Source: Lachnospiraceae bacterium (GTDB lineage: Bacteria > Bacillota_A > Clostridia > Lachnospirales > Lachnospiraceae). From it: a DNA stretch of 64,000 nt. Made by a program: the position numbers and the translations under genes. Below the pieces are notes generated by a model, which had not been told where the DNA came from, did not search any database, and was given only the letters and a program-made list of their open reading frames with translations. Shown piece by piece: positions 16,689-25,784 of the stretch. The DNA is taken from NCBI GenBank assembly GCA_017482005.1, contig JAFUOI010000008.1:62001-126000 (forward strand), written 5' to 3'. Each line of letters begins with the position of its first letter. Position 1 is the stretch's first letter.

Positions 16689-17565
16689 CCAAATTGTTCC
16701 CAACTAATTCTTTTCCGATCCAGATTGCCTTAGAGTCGGTTCCGTGTCCGATGTTGCGCGTCATCGCAATCGGAAGATCCTTTCTTACATATTTTTTCAA
16801 TATCTCTACCTGACTTCCCATTCCCGCTACAGCTTCCAACTTGGTAAATGTCCCAAGAAGAATGCCGGACACCTTATCAAACACTCCCATCTGTGCCAAT
16901 TGACTCATGTACGTTTCAATTTGTGGCTCAAGTCCGCTGCGGGCCTCCAAAAGAAGAACTTTTCCTGTTAAATCAGGCAAATAAGGCGTGCCTGCAAGTT
17001 TTAGAAAACAATGGGTATTACCGCCGACAACAACTCCACAGAGCTCATTTCCCTGTACAAACTCATAGCTGATTTGAAACAAATCAGAATTTTCGCTCCG
17101 CTTCCTTGGCTCCTGCACGCTCTCCGATTCAAAAATTGCCCTTTGAAAAGCCTTTGTCTGCTGCTCACTATGGTCCAAACTGACCATATTTCGAATTTGA
17201 TAAAGCACAGACGCTTTTCCGGTCTTTGCATAAACAGCATTGATCAATGTGGTCAAATCGCTATACCCCCAGAAATGCTTACTACTGCGCGCAATTTCTT
17301 CATAATCAAGATAAGGCAGAACACCGTTTGCAAGATTCCCGCCGGAAATATCAAAAATCGCTTTCACTTCCTCATCACGGTAAAAATCCATCAGTACCTG
17401 CGCACGCTGCTGTCCTGTCGAAGACCCGAAAATACAGTCACCAGGCACCGGACACAGCTGCATCGCTTTCAATGTCTGTATCAGTTTCTCTATATTGTCC
17501 TCCGCTTCCCGTCTCTGTGGATCAGACATAGCTACCAGTGCGACTTTATCTCCTGTTTTTAACAT
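16675..17565 (-). CDS. S66 family serine peptidase (LD-carboxypeptidase/MccF-like)
   Basis: A 296-residue protein of the S66 family, which contains LD-carboxypeptidases of murein recycling and MccF microcin-immunity peptidases. The catalytic Ser lies in WGYSDLT (near residue 100), the Glu in LLEARSG and the His in NIGHGTDS, giving the Ser-Glu-His triad. There is no signal peptide, so it acts in the cytoplasm. AGGAAGG before the ATG at 17565 sets the start. It follows two DUF4230 genes and overlaps an MFS transporter gene, forming one operon. Confidence 0.88.
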   Translation of the reverse strand: MLKTGDKVALVAMSDPQRREAEDNIEKLIQTLKAMQLCPVPGDCIFGSSTGQQRAQVLMDFYRDEEVKAIFDISGGNLANGVLPYLDYEEIARSSKHFWGYSDLTTLINAVYAKTGKASVLYQIRNMVSLDHSEQQTKAFQRAIFESESVQEPRKRSENSDLFQISYEFVQGNELCGVVVGGNTHCFLKLAGTPYLPDLTGKVLLLEARSGLEPQIETYMSQLAQMGVFDKVSGILLGTFTKLEAVAGMGSQVEILKKYVRKDLPIAMTRNIGHGTDSKAIWIGKELVGNNLDEMF

Positions 17566-17607
17566 GGCTTCCTTCCTCATCTCTCTGCTCACAATATGTT
17601 GCAAATC

Positions 17608-18207
17608 CTACTCCATTTCCCGCATCGGCTTTCCGCTGTCATCCACATATATCCACTCAATCGTATACTGCGTTTCCGTAACTTTTCCGATGTTATTCAC
17701 ATAATCTTCCAACAATTTCTGCGCTCTTTGCTGCGCCTGCGCAAGCAAAACAGAATCATTCATCGCTGTCAGTTCCATCTGCATCTGCGCCTCGGCAAAC
17801 GCTTCCGTTAAATCTTCCGCCTTTACATCTGCAGACTTATTCGCTACAACAATAGAATTCGAATCCAGTGACTCTTCGTCCACCGTACATTTCAAAACTT
17901 TCGCCTGCGGCATCGTAATACTCACCTTATCATCATTTACCTTGATATTAACCAACGCGGCTTCTATACCGAGTTTGACAACTCCCGAATATTCCATCCA
18001 GAAATGCTTGTCTTTTTTCCAAAGCCAGAAACCTTCCGCATCTTCTTCCTTATATTTTGCCACATTGTGATAATAACACTCTAATGTTGCCAGTTCGCAA
18101 ATCGCCCGCACTTGCGTTTCCTGCGGTTGAATCGGTGTTTCTTCCTTTCCGCAGGCACAGCAGAAAAGCGTTATTACAATAAAAAATACAGCTACTCTCT
18201 TTGTCAT
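17608..18207 (-). CDS. DUF4230 lipoprotein
   Basis: A 199-residue predicted lipoprotein: hydrophobic signal followed by a CCAC-GKEE lipobox, with the lipid-modified Cys near residue 19. The mature part matches the DUF4230 pattern (a V-K-G-I-E-type strand, then MPQAKVLKCTVDEESL). The function of the family is unknown. A strong AGGAGG site precedes it, and a second DUF4230 gene ends ten bases upstream, suggesting a tandem duplication. Confidence 0.8.
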   Translation of the reverse strand: MTKRVAVFFIVITLFCCACGKEETPIQPQETQVRAICELATLECYYHNVAKYKEEDAEGFWLWKKDKHFWMEYSGVVKLGIEAALVNIKVNDDKVSITMPQAKVLKCTVDEESLDSNSIVVANKSADVKAEDLTEAFAEAQMQMELTAMNDSVLLAQAQQRAQKLLEDYVNNIGKVTETQYTIEWIYVDDSGKPMREME

Positions 18208-18217
18208 TTTCTGCCTC

Positions 18218-18793
18218 CTATTGAATCACAAGTACATATTCTTCATCCATCTGGTTAACAAATGGTTTTATAAGCGCTTCGATTACATTTTTTGCATTCT
18301 GCTTTGCCAATTCATAAATCGCATCTTCCTGCGTACACTCATCATTCACATCTGTTTTACAAGCCTCATAAGCAGTTTGCGTTACCGTTTCATTGTTCAC
18401 CTTTTCGTTCACAAATATATAGTCTAAAGAAGCAATATCAACATCGATGTCATTCAACTGTATTTCGGGCATTGTCACAACAATTTCTTTCGTTTCGTTG
18501 TTAACATCGATTTCAATCTGCTCAAAATCAATCCCTGCTTTTACCGTCGCCTCATACGACACATAATATTCAACTTCCTCCGCATTTTTTTCGTTTGTCA
18601 CCTGCGCCACGCCGTTGTATACCGCTTCAAAGGTAGATAACTCACTAATCTCTATGATTTCTTTCAGCGTAGCTGATGAAATGATCTCCTTCTCTTTTTT
18701 TCTTCCTGAATTCACAACAACTATCAAAATCAACGCTAAAATCAATATCAAAGATATTATGCCAATAACAATTGGTACAATTTTTTTCTTCAT
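18218..18793 (-). CDS. DUF4230 membrane-anchored protein
   Basis: A 191-residue protein with a strong N-terminal membrane anchor (residues 5-29) and an external DUF4230 domain. It parallels the downstream lipoprotein in layout: A-x-V-K-A-G-I-D-F, then MPEIQLNDIDVDIASLDY, then a helical Gln/Ala-rich tail. AAGGAACGG precedes the ATG. It is the first gene of the operon running through to the MFS transporter. Confidence 0.8.
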   Translation of the reverse strand: MKKKIVPIVIGIISLILILALILIVVVNSGRKKEKEIISSATLKEIIEISELSTFEAVYNGVAQVTNEKNAEEVEYYVSYEATVKAGIDFEQIEIDVNNETKEIVVTMPEIQLNDIDVDIASLDYIFVNEKVNNETVTQTAYEACKTDVNDECTQEDAIYELAKQNAKNVIEALIKPFVNQMDEEYVLVIQ

Positions 18794-18983
18794 AACGCAT
18801 TTCCGTTCCTTTTCTTTTTATGTTCTATCACTATACCTCAATGTCTGTCGTTGTACTCATAACACATGAACCTTTCCCTCATCCATTTTATATCCCCCTT
18901 CAAAGTTACCCTTTGCTAACTTCTAACTCTATACAACACCATTCCTCACCGAGTATCTGACACCTCTGTGTTTCTCCTTTATT

Positions 18984-19616
18984 CTACTTCACATACTTTC
19001 CAACCAGTTTGTACATAAGCCCCTCGGCAATATTATCCGGATCCGCATGGAAAACAGCAATCTTATCACTGTCACTGCTTCTTCCCGAAAAAGAAGGATA
19101 CAAAAATCCCCAGACAGGCTCACCCGGCTCATATTCCCCAACAAGCGGACTTACCGTGCAAATCAAGAAATCATAAACTTCTTCTGATTCCCACAGGCTT
19201 TGCTTATCTTTTGCCTTCACGGGAACATCATAGACACCGTGAAAAACAAAAATCGCCAGCTCATGATCCACCGGATATCCGTCCGCAATCTGCTCGTATA
19301 ACACTTCCATCAATGCATCGTTTTTCAGCCCGCACTCCTGCATTGCCGTAAGGAGCTGCCACATACTGTCTTTTCCCTTTGATGTAATCGGAAAGGTGTA
19401 TTCTTTTAACTGCTCGTTTGTGCGCGCAAAAGGAATCGCCTTAGCAAGCTCCAAATTCTTTGTCTTTTCAGATGCGGAAAGGTTCCCAAAGTGAACATTA
19501 AAACTTTCGTCCACCTCTCCCGTATCACTGATGTAAGCCCCCGCTATCCGGTCAAAGCAACTGCGCGACGGATTCATTCTCCGCGTCAGCTCCAACATAT
19601 CATTTCTGTTTATCAT
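18984..19616 (-). CDS. DUF4317 family protein, short form
   Basis: A 210-residue protein matching the N-terminal half of DUF4317 proteins (start INRNDMLELTRRM, CFDRIAGAY, LSASEKTKNLELAKAIPF, WESEEVYDFLI). From memory, members of this family are usually much longer, near 380-400 residues, so this copy is either a genuine short form or has lost its C-terminal half. AAGGAGAG inside the end of the preceding lipoprotein gene serves as ribosome binding site; the genes are three bases apart. Function unknown. Confidence 0.8.
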   Translation of the reverse strand: MINRNDMLELTRRMNPSRSCFDRIAGAYISDTGEVDESFNVHFGNLSASEKTKNLELAKAIPFARTNEQLKEYTFPITSKGKDSMWQLLTAMQECGLKNDALMEVLYEQIADGYPVDHELAIFVFHGVYDVPVKAKDKQSLWESEEVYDFLICTVSPLVGEYEPGEPVWGFLYPSFSGRSSDSDKIAVFHADPDNIAEGLMYKLVGKYVK

Positions 19617-19619
19617 AAG

Positions 19620-20774
19620 TTACTCGCTCTCCTTGGCATCGTACATAAAACGGAACGAAAAGTCATCAGAATCTGCATATGCTGTGTGGAATACAAAATA
19701 TCCCGGTATCTCATCTTTGCTATACCAAATATTATAAGAAATCTCTTCGGAATTCCCGGAAATAAATCTGGACGAGACGACAACTTTTTCTTCAAAATCT
19801 CCTGTCGGAATCTGTTCATATCTCTCTTTCGGAACATAAATATACAGATAATTCTCTGCCTCTCCCTCCAGATAATAAGCCTTATCCGTGGCAAATGCAG
19901 CATTCGCAAATCCGTGTCCGTTCCAGTCATCCGAATCATATAATTCCTCACCCTCGCTGATGCTGTATCGGGAAGTATCTGCACCGACGCACATATAATA
20001 AAAGTCATCGCATTGTCCGATAGAAAACTTCTCCTGCGATGCTTCCCCCTGCTCTACAAACAATGCATCCTTTATATATATCGCATGATTATGTATTGCA
20101 GTATCCATCTTTACCCCGGAATGAACAACAGAATTTTCCATATTTTCCCTGCTGTCGTATGTAATAAAAGCGGAATGCACATATTTATCCTCGAACAACG
20201 GCGTCTTGTTTTGTTCATAAAGCTGCTCCAAATCCATATCACCGACAAACTCCGCACAGCAGTATAAAATCTCCTGCGTCAACACTTCTTCTAAGTTTGT
20301 CCCATCATAATAAGTACTGTAATACATGTCGAAAAATTCTTCACTATTATCAATGTCCGCATATTCATTTTTACCGCCGGAGACATCAAAAAAGTCGGGT
20401 TCCGCGCCGAAAACCGCCGTCACTTCCTCTTTTACAGCCGCTACAAGTTCCTCTTTTTGGTAATTGTCCGCCGCCTCATCCATATACTCTTCTTCACCGT
20501 CACAAACAACCCGGAACTGCTTTCCCTCATGCTCCATCGTCACAAGCGTCGTCGAGGTCAGCCTTTTGCCGAACAAATCGCCTACCTTCTGTGTCTCACT
20601 GTCGACCACCTGCGCCTCAAAACCATATTTCTCTTGTATGTATGTCACCGCATTTTCCTCTGCCTGTTTTCTCCAGCCTTCCGCCTGCGCACGCTCCTCT
20701 TCGGATATACAGCCGGTCAAAAACATTAGAATCATTACCAAACAAACAGAAAAAAACATCTTTTTTCTTCTCAT
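19620..20774 (-). CDS. Lipoprotein of unknown function
   Basis: A 384-residue predicted lipoprotein with a basic start, hydrophobic stretch and LTGC lipobox at about residue 22. The mature protein is acidic and rich in Tyr and Glu, with no family I recognise. It is the first gene of a two-gene unit with the DUF4317 protein. Confidence 0.7.
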   Translation of the reverse strand: MRRKKMFFSVCLVMILMFLTGCISEEERAQAEGWRKQAEENAVTYIQEKYGFEAQVVDSETQKVGDLFGKRLTSTTLVTMEHEGKQFRVVCDGEEEYMDEAADNYQKEELVAAVKEEVTAVFGAEPDFFDVSGGKNEYADIDNSEEFFDMYYSTYYDGTNLEEVLTQEILYCCAEFVGDMDLEQLYEQNKTPLFEDKYVHSAFITYDSRENMENSVVHSGVKMDTAIHNHAIYIKDALFVEQGEASQEKFSIGQCDDFYYMCVGADTSRYSISEGEELYDSDDWNGHGFANAAFATDKAYYLEGEAENYLYIYVPKERYEQIPTGDFEEKVVVSSRFISGNSEEISYNIWYSKDEIPGYFVFHTAYADSDDFSFRFMYDAKESE

Positions 20775-20860
20775 AATCTCACCTCATATAAAATACAGCA
20801 GCATTCTCGCGCCGTCGTATAACACGATTATACTCTTATTCCTTCCCCGTTACAATGGCT

Positions 20861-21529
20861 TTAAAGTTGCCTTTTCTCCATTTTCCTCCAATTTAAAAAG
20901 CCATAAATATCATTGACAAAAAACGCAATAAAACATACGACCACCGAAACATACCTGCGATCCTGCATACTTGCCAAAATCCACAAAAGAATCAATACAA
21001 TATCGTTTGATGCGTATGCAACAGCAAAATACGGACTTCTTCGGAACGTAAGATATACCGCTACAAAGCTTGTAGTAACGGACAAAGTACTCGGAACAAG
21101 ATTTGCTGTATGAAAGTATTTTAAAATGTAATAGAACATCATGGTAACGAGCATTGCCAAAATCCACATAAAGCCCATCTCTTTTTTGCCGATTCCATTC
21201 ACCCGGACCTCCGATTTATTTCCGTTGTATGGATTCCGAAGCCATGAAATCAACGCAAATACCGCCATAGGCATTGTCATCCCCAGATACGTAATCATTT
21301 CGCCATAGTAAGCACAGGCATACGAAATTATTCCGTAAAGTAAGCTAAAGATAACCATTAAAAGTTGTCCCAGCGGATTCCCTTTTGCACTGAAAATCAG
21401 TGAAACAACACCGATGAGCGATGCTGCCAACGTCAAATAGTTTTCCCGATCAAACATTAGAAAGGCTAAAACAATAAATAAAACCGATATTCCAAGCAAC
21501 ATTTTCTCCGTTTTTGTAAAATAATTCAT
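20861..21529 (-). CDS. pnuC: Nicotinamide riboside/mononucleotide transporter PnuC
   Basis: A 222-residue membrane protein with about seven spans, of the PnuC family, which imports nicotinamide riboside or related vitamin precursors by facilitated diffusion. Family features are the SPYFAVAYASNDIVLILLW-like span and the closing NDIYGFLNW segment. GGAGG lies before the ATG. A nucleoside phosphorylase gene ends 116 bases upstream, which fits salvage of nicotinamide riboside or nucleosides. The leader between them has possible hairpins. Confidence 0.85.
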   Translation of the reverse strand: MNYFTKTEKMLLGISVLFIVLAFLMFDRENYLTLAASLIGVVSLIFSAKGNPLGQLLMVIFSLLYGIISYACAYYGEMITYLGMTMPMAVFALISWLRNPYNGNKSEVRVNGIGKKEMGFMWILAMLVTMMFYYILKYFHTANLVPSTLSVTTSFVAVYLTFRRSPYFAVAYASNDIVLILLWILASMQDRRYVSVVVCFIAFFVNDIYGFLNWRKMEKRQL

Positions 21530-21645
21530 TTGTTAAACCTCCAAAAAAAGCATCCGCAAGCATATCTTCTAAGACCTAATGATATGCCCACGAATGCCTT
21601 CTGCATTCTTCTACCCGGTGGCAGATAATTCTCTATTCCGTTCCA
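21530..21645 (-). other. Possible structured leader of pnuC
   Basis: On the minus strand the 116-base spacer holds a perfect hairpin GAATGC-AGAAG-GCATTC (21608-21592) enclosed by CCAC/GTGG, then a stem GCATATC/GATATGC (21587-21560), then a T7 run (21549-21543) just before the ribosome binding site. I do not recognise a known riboswitch class. It may simply be the terminator of the upstream gene. Confidence 0.4.
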
Positions 21646-22407
21646 TTATATCTCATGTACCAATTTTTTACAAAGCAATACTAAATTATATCGAATCCCC
21701 TCACAGTTTCTCCACTCTCTGTTATCCCACTCTTCCTGTGTCACATCATCACCGCCGTAAATCAGTGCGCCATAGTCAAAGCCTCTAAACTGCGCCACGG
21801 CAATACACCCTGCCTGTTCCATTTCAACAATCTTGGCACCTTCTTCTTTTCTGCGAGCAATCCGTTCCTCTGTTTCACGGAAAATCGCATCTGTTGTCCA
21901 AACAATTCCACGAAGATGCGAAACCCCTTCCTTCTCCAAATGATTCACAATCTTATCCGTCACTTTTTTATCGGTATAAATATACTTGGATGGCTCTATG
22001 TAATGATAAGAAAATCCCTCATCTCGAATGGCACCGTCAACAACCAGAACCTGGCCTACACCGATGGACGGATCAAGCACTCCGCCTCCGCCGCAGAACA
22101 TCACTTTCGTAATCCCCATTGCATGGAACATATCCAGATTTCCCGCACACGCCGGACATCCGACAAAGCCGAGCGTAAGCAATACATCTGCCTCTTTAAA
22201 ACGATATATTTCAATCGGATTTTCTCCCGGAATAAGTCTTTCAAGAACCACTTCCCCTTCTTCTTTCAGTTTTTCCACGACTTCCGGAAAAAATGTAATT
22301 ACAAGCTTATTTGTATCAAAGGACCGGTCTGCCATGGCAATCGGATTTACTTTTGCCTCTTTATCATTGTCAAACTCTAAAATCGGATAGTTAGCTATAT
22401 GTAACAT
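21646..22407 (-). CDS. Nucleoside phosphorylase (PNP/UDP family)
   Basis: A 253-residue enzyme of the purine/uridine phosphorylase superfamily. Recognisable parts are the central GGGGVLDPSIGVGQVLVVDGAIRDEG stretch, WTTDAIFRET, and VEMEQAGCIAVAQFRG, the E-M-E motif that binds ribose in this family. It should split a nucleoside with phosphate; the base preference cannot be read. PnuC follows downstream, so a joint role in nucleoside or nicotinamide riboside salvage is plausible. Confidence 0.88.
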   Translation of the reverse strand: MLHIANYPILEFDNDKEAKVNPIAMADRSFDTNKLVITFFPEVVEKLKEEGEVVLERLIPGENPIEIYRFKEADVLLTLGFVGCPACAGNLDMFHAMGITKVMFCGGGGVLDPSIGVGQVLVVDGAIRDEGFSYHYIEPSKYIYTDKKVTDKIVNHLEKEGVSHLRGIVWTTDAIFRETEERIARRKEEGAKIVEMEQAGCIAVAQFRGFDYGALIYGGDDVTQEEWDNREWRNCEGIRYNLVLLCKKLVHEI

Positions 22408-22440
22408 TTCTCTTCCTTTCTACATTCTTAAATAATTATT

Positions 22441-23022
22441 CTATTCTTCTGATTCCTCTGCCACAGGACGTTTCCGCACGCAATACACCGTCAGCGCCGC
22501 TACTGCAATTGTCATGATATACCTTGCCAAATCAAGCGTTTTCTGTGCCTCAAATCCGCCCAGCACACAAACGAATCCTGCTGTATCTCCCTCTTCAAGC
22601 AGCTGTATCATACTGCTTGCTGCAGCAGCTACGCTCACATCCTGAATATACTTCAGAACTGCTGTTGTCAAAACAAAAACACCGGCAAACGCAAAATACC
22701 ACTTCGGCTGTCTCTTTATTATGGCACGCACACTCATTGTTTCGCCGATAATACTTTTATATATTGCAAAATATACCCAAACAGTAAGTACCCCCGTAAT
22801 CATCGTTCCGACTGCATAAATCGCCGAAAGAAGTTCCGCATTCGATGCCATTCCTCTAAACACAAACAACGCCGCATAATCTATCAAAAATAGTGCTACT
22901 GGGAATAATATAATCCACATCGCCACTTTTCCCGGCGAAGATATCTTGCATTTATACATGATTTTTACACAAGCCGCAACTGCGATGAGTAAAATAATTC
23001 TTAATACCTGAACTGACATCAT
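22441..23022 (-). CDS. Unknown multi-span membrane protein
   Basis: A 193-residue protein with five or six hydrophobic segments and a charged C-terminus (RKRPVAEESEE). Not recognised. AAGGAG precedes the ATG. It ends an operon that begins with the gene at 24968 and includes the DUF3795-GNAT protein and a tyrosine phosphatase. Confidence 0.7.
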   Translation of the reverse strand: MMSVQVLRIILLIAVAACVKIMYKCKISSPGKVAMWIILFPVALFLIDYAALFVFRGMASNAELLSAIYAVGTMITGVLTVWVYFAIYKSIIGETMSVRAIIKRQPKWYFAFAGVFVLTTAVLKYIQDVSVAAAASSMIQLLEEGDTAGFVCVLGGFEAQKTLDLARYIMTIAVAALTVYCVRKRPVAEESEE

Positions 23023-23041
23023 TGTTCTCCTTTGTCTATTC

Positions 23042-23620
23042 TCAAACGAAACTGCTCTCTTTCAGCCACTCCAAAAACTCTTTTATATATCTTTCATCCG
23101 GTGTAATCACACGGATATCCACCTGCGGACATTGCTTTGCAAACTCTTCCAGCATCGGTTGTAAATTCTCTTTGGATTTCATATAATCGCCAACAATATA
23201 ATCCTCATCCATTCCCGCCCGGACAAGTATAATTGCAGACACAACGCCCGTTCTGTCCTTACCTGCATTACAAAAATACAGGACATTGGTCTTTGCCTCA
23301 CAAATTGCTGTAATGATTGCCTTCATTTGTTCATCTGCCATTGCTATGTACGATTTCGAAACCTCATCGACAGACCCAGGAACTACATTTCCTCCCGTCA
23401 CGGGCATACAAAGATATTTAAAACGGTTATCGTCTGCTAGCGTGCATTTTCTTTTTTCCCGCTCAACTTCTGTGCGGAGATCTACAATCGTCGTTATATT
23501 TTCCTGCAAAAGCCACTCTGTCTCCTGCTCTGTCAGTTTGTCCGGAACATCACTGCGTATATAGCGCAGACTGTCCGGAAGAATGGCACGCGTATTTAAA
23601 GTTGAATTCAGCATACTCAT
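23042..23620 (-). CDS. Tyrosine-protein phosphatase (dual-specificity-like)
   Basis: A 192-residue protein with the CX5R signature CNAGKDRTG near residues 115-123, of the Y_phosphatase3 type found in Firmicutes. Upstream, TIVDLRTEVEREKR is typical of the family. It should remove phosphate from protein tyrosine or phospholipids. The ATG overlaps the stop of the preceding gene by four bases. There is no signal peptide. Confidence 0.88.
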   Translation of the reverse strand: MSMLNSTLNTRAILPDSLRYIRSDVPDKLTEQETEWLLQENITTIVDLRTEVEREKRKCTLADDNRFKYLCMPVTGGNVVPGSVDEVSKSYIAMADEQMKAIITAICEAKTNVLYFCNAGKDRTGVVSAIILVRAGMDEDYIVGDYMKSKENLQPMLEEFAKQCPQVDIRVITPDERYIKEFLEWLKESSFV

Positions 23621-24483
23621 AACTTCAACCTCATATCCTTATAATTTTGCACTTTATCCTCAAAACCGAGTTTCTTATAAATCGGATATCCTTCCTCTGT
23701 CGCCATCAAATTGATACGGCAAAGCTCCTTTTCTTTCCCGTATTCGATAAGGTTTTTCATCAGTTGCGAACAAATACCGTTTCCACGATATACCTCTTCT
23801 GTATACACGCTGAGCACTTCTCCTTCAAAACCATTCGGCAAGAAAGGATTTGCCGGCTTTTCCACAATCAAAAGGTAAGCCGCAGCTACCAATCTTCCTT
23901 CTGCCCTTGCCACAAATGCAATGAGTTCTTTTCCGAGTTTCCTTTCAAAATATTCCGGAAGCTGTGTTTCCATGCAACTTCTTTCATAATCGCTGATTTG
24001 CCCGAAATCATCAATCATATATGCAATACGAAGACGTACAAGTTCTCCAATATCCTCTTTATTTGCCTGATCAAATACTACCCTCTGCATATTTAAATTT
24101 TTCTCTTTCTCAAAAAATGCCCTGCTTAGCATCTCATATTCTTCCTCAGTACATACACTCTTGCAAGACGGTGTAAATGACGCAGTTACCTCAAAGCAGT
24201 CTTTTAGGTTAGTACAAGGATACGCCTTACACTGCCCGCAGCTTGCAATCCCTTTCTCCTGCGTACATGCGATTATTTTGTACCTGCACCAGTTCTCTAC
24301 TTTACAACCGCTGCAGGAAATTTCCTCGTTTGACACCACATGGTCTCTGTAGCCGATTTTCATCCATAATTCTGCCGTGTGCGTAAGCTCCTCGCCCGTC
24401 TTCTCATAGGGCGGCGCCGTATATCTCGGACAGGCCGCACAGTCGTTTCCGCACGCCGCGATGATTTTTTCTTTCATTTTCAT
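23617..24483 (-). CDS. DUF3795-GNAT fusion acetyltransferase
   Basis: A 288-residue two-domain protein. Residues 1-115 form a Cys-rich DUF3795 domain (CGNDCAACPRY, then CSGCKVENWC, CTQEKGIASCGQCKAYPC), which probably binds metal. Residues 130-288 are a GNAT acetyltransferase with the acetyl-CoA loop VYTEEVYRGNGICSQLMKNLI. The usual DUF3795 proteins stand alone, so the fusion is notable. It overlaps both neighbours by four bases. The substrate is unknown. Confidence 0.85.
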   Translation of the reverse strand: MKMKEKIIAACGNDCAACPRYTAPPYEKTGEELTHTAELWMKIGYRDHVVSNEEISCSGCKVENWCRYKIIACTQEKGIASCGQCKAYPCTNLKDCFEVTASFTPSCKSVCTEEEYEMLSRAFFEKEKNLNMQRVVFDQANKEDIGELVRLRIAYMIDDFGQISDYERSCMETQLPEYFERKLGKELIAFVARAEGRLVAAAYLLIVEKPANPFLPNGFEGEVLSVYTEEVYRGNGICSQLMKNLIEYGKEKELCRINLMATEEGYPIYKKLGFEDKVQNYKDMRLKL

Positions 24484-24968
24484 ATACTTCTTTCGTCTTT
24501 TTTCTTTTTATCCACTTCATAAACCACGCACATTAAGTGCCAAAAACCAAATACGCAAATGCCCGCCAATCCTGTCATATACCAGTCAAATTCTCTGCTG
24601 TCCGTCCGAATTCCGTCGATGTTGGAATACATTTTCCCTTCGCTGAAATATACGGTATTATCCATATACGGATTGTTATGCTGCAGCTCCGGTGCTAAAT
24701 TTGCCAAAGCCTCATACCTAATCATCTCACCGCTTTTTACATTGATAAGCTCGTACTTCTTTCCTTCATATTCTACAACGACATCATATACATAAGAACG
24801 ATATTTTCCCGACGTTCTTCTTGTCTGCGTAGCACTGACAACCGTAACTTTCACCGGCTCATAAGAAAGGTCACGGGTTTGCACTTTTCTGCCTCCGACA
24901 AAAAATATCACATTGGATACTATGAAAAGCAGTAGTGTTGCAAAAAGCTGTATTCTTCTTTTCGTCAT
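24480..24968 (-). CDS. DUF3592-like membrane protein
   Basis: A 162-residue protein with membrane spans near residues 8-26 and 128-148 and an external beta-rich part (VKVTVVSATQTRR, then YVYDVVVEYEGKKYEL), which resembles DUF3592-type proteins of unknown function. AGGTG precedes the ATG. First gene of the four-gene unit ending at 22441. Confidence 0.65.
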   Translation of the reverse strand: MTKRRIQLFATLLLFIVSNVIFFVGGRKVQTRDLSYEPVKVTVVSATQTRRTSGKYRSYVYDVVVEYEGKKYELINVKSGEMIRYEALANLAPELQHNNPYMDNTVYFSEGKMYSNIDGIRTDSREFDWYMTGLAGICVFGFWHLMCVVYEVDKKKKDERSI

Positions 24969-24980
24969 GTTTTCACCTAT

Positions 24981-25008
24981 AAAAAAACCACGAGCATCAT
25001 GCCCGTGG
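24981..25008 (-). terminator. Terminator of the superoxide reductase gene
   Basis: Stem CCACGGGCAT/ATGCTCGTGG followed by TTTTTTT on the minus strand, 14 bases after the stop at 25023. Confidence 0.85.
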
Positions 25009-25022
25009 ATTTAACTTCTGTT

Positions 25023-25394
25023 TTAGTTTGATTTCCACAATCCGTGCAGATTACAGTATTCATAAGCTGCCACAAATGCTTCCCCGTCTGCAAGTTTAAA
25101 TTCTGCTCTCGGTTTATCCGTATACTCAAGTTTTACTCTCTGACTGCCATTCGTTGTTTCAATCGCAATCCACTGGATATAATGTGCTTCCATCATCGGA
25201 TGTTCTACAGAACCGACTTCCACTACAACATTATCCCCGTCTACAGTAACTACAGGTACATGTTTTTCATGTGCTCCGTCAGATGTTCCCGGAATAAGCT
25301 CTGTCATCTTCTGACCGCAGCACATAACCGGTACTCCGCTTTCTTTCACATACTCGATGATATTTCCGCAATGCTCACAAATGTAATACTTCAT
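25023..25394 (-). CDS. dfx: Desulfoferrodoxin (superoxide reductase)
   Basis: A 123-residue class I desulfoferrodoxin that reduces superoxide to peroxide without making oxygen, a defence of strict anaerobes. The N-terminal rubredoxin-like iron site has Cys6, Cys9, Cys25 and Cys26. The catalytic iron site is complete with His45, His65, His71, Cys114 and His117, and Lys44 sits beside it. GGAGGTACTGTG precedes the ATG. It is a single gene with its own terminator. Confidence 0.95.
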   Translation of the reverse strand: MKYYICEHCGNIIEYVKESGVPVMCCGQKMTELIPGTSDGAHEKHVPVVTVDGDNVVVEVGSVEHPMMEAHYIQWIAIETTNGSQRVKLEYTDKPRAEFKLADGEAFVAAYEYCNLHGLWKSN

Positions 25395-25433
25395 AACACA
25401 GTACCTCCTGAGTTTTTATTTATATTCTATATT

Positions 25434-25751
25434 CTACTTTTCTCTCAAACACATGTCAACGTCCTGATACCACTTTTTCTCTATCACAAGATTCCCGATG
25501 GACTTCTCACCCGTCACACGCTCCCCGAGATGATTTGCCCATTTTTCCGTAAAAAAGACTCCATACGGAATTTGCCGCTCTTTTCGTTTTTTCCCAAACA
25601 AAAATCCCCACAAGGTTGACGGTATTCCCATCACAATCAAATACAGCGGTCCGAATATCAAAGACTGAATTGTATGTCCGTATTCATGCACCAACAGCCT
25701 CTTTGAAAGCTCCTCCTCACTGAACTGCCCTTCAAATTTCTTTACACGCAA
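25434..25751 (-). pseudogene. 5'-truncated HExxH metallopeptidase-like gene
   Basis: The 105-codon frame has no ATG: it opens with TTG just after in-frame stops TGA and TAG. It encodes VHEYGHTIQS (an HExxH zinc-protease-type motif) followed by a membrane span LYLIVMGIPSTLWGFLFG and FFTEKWANHLG. As I recall this family, relatives carry about 50 more residues including a first membrane span before the HEYGH motif. That part is missing here, where the gene ending at 25785 abuts. It is either a decayed remnant or a short TTG-started protein. Confidence 0.5.
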
Positions 25752-25784
25752 CTTTGCATTTTCACGTATATTCTATCACCGCTC

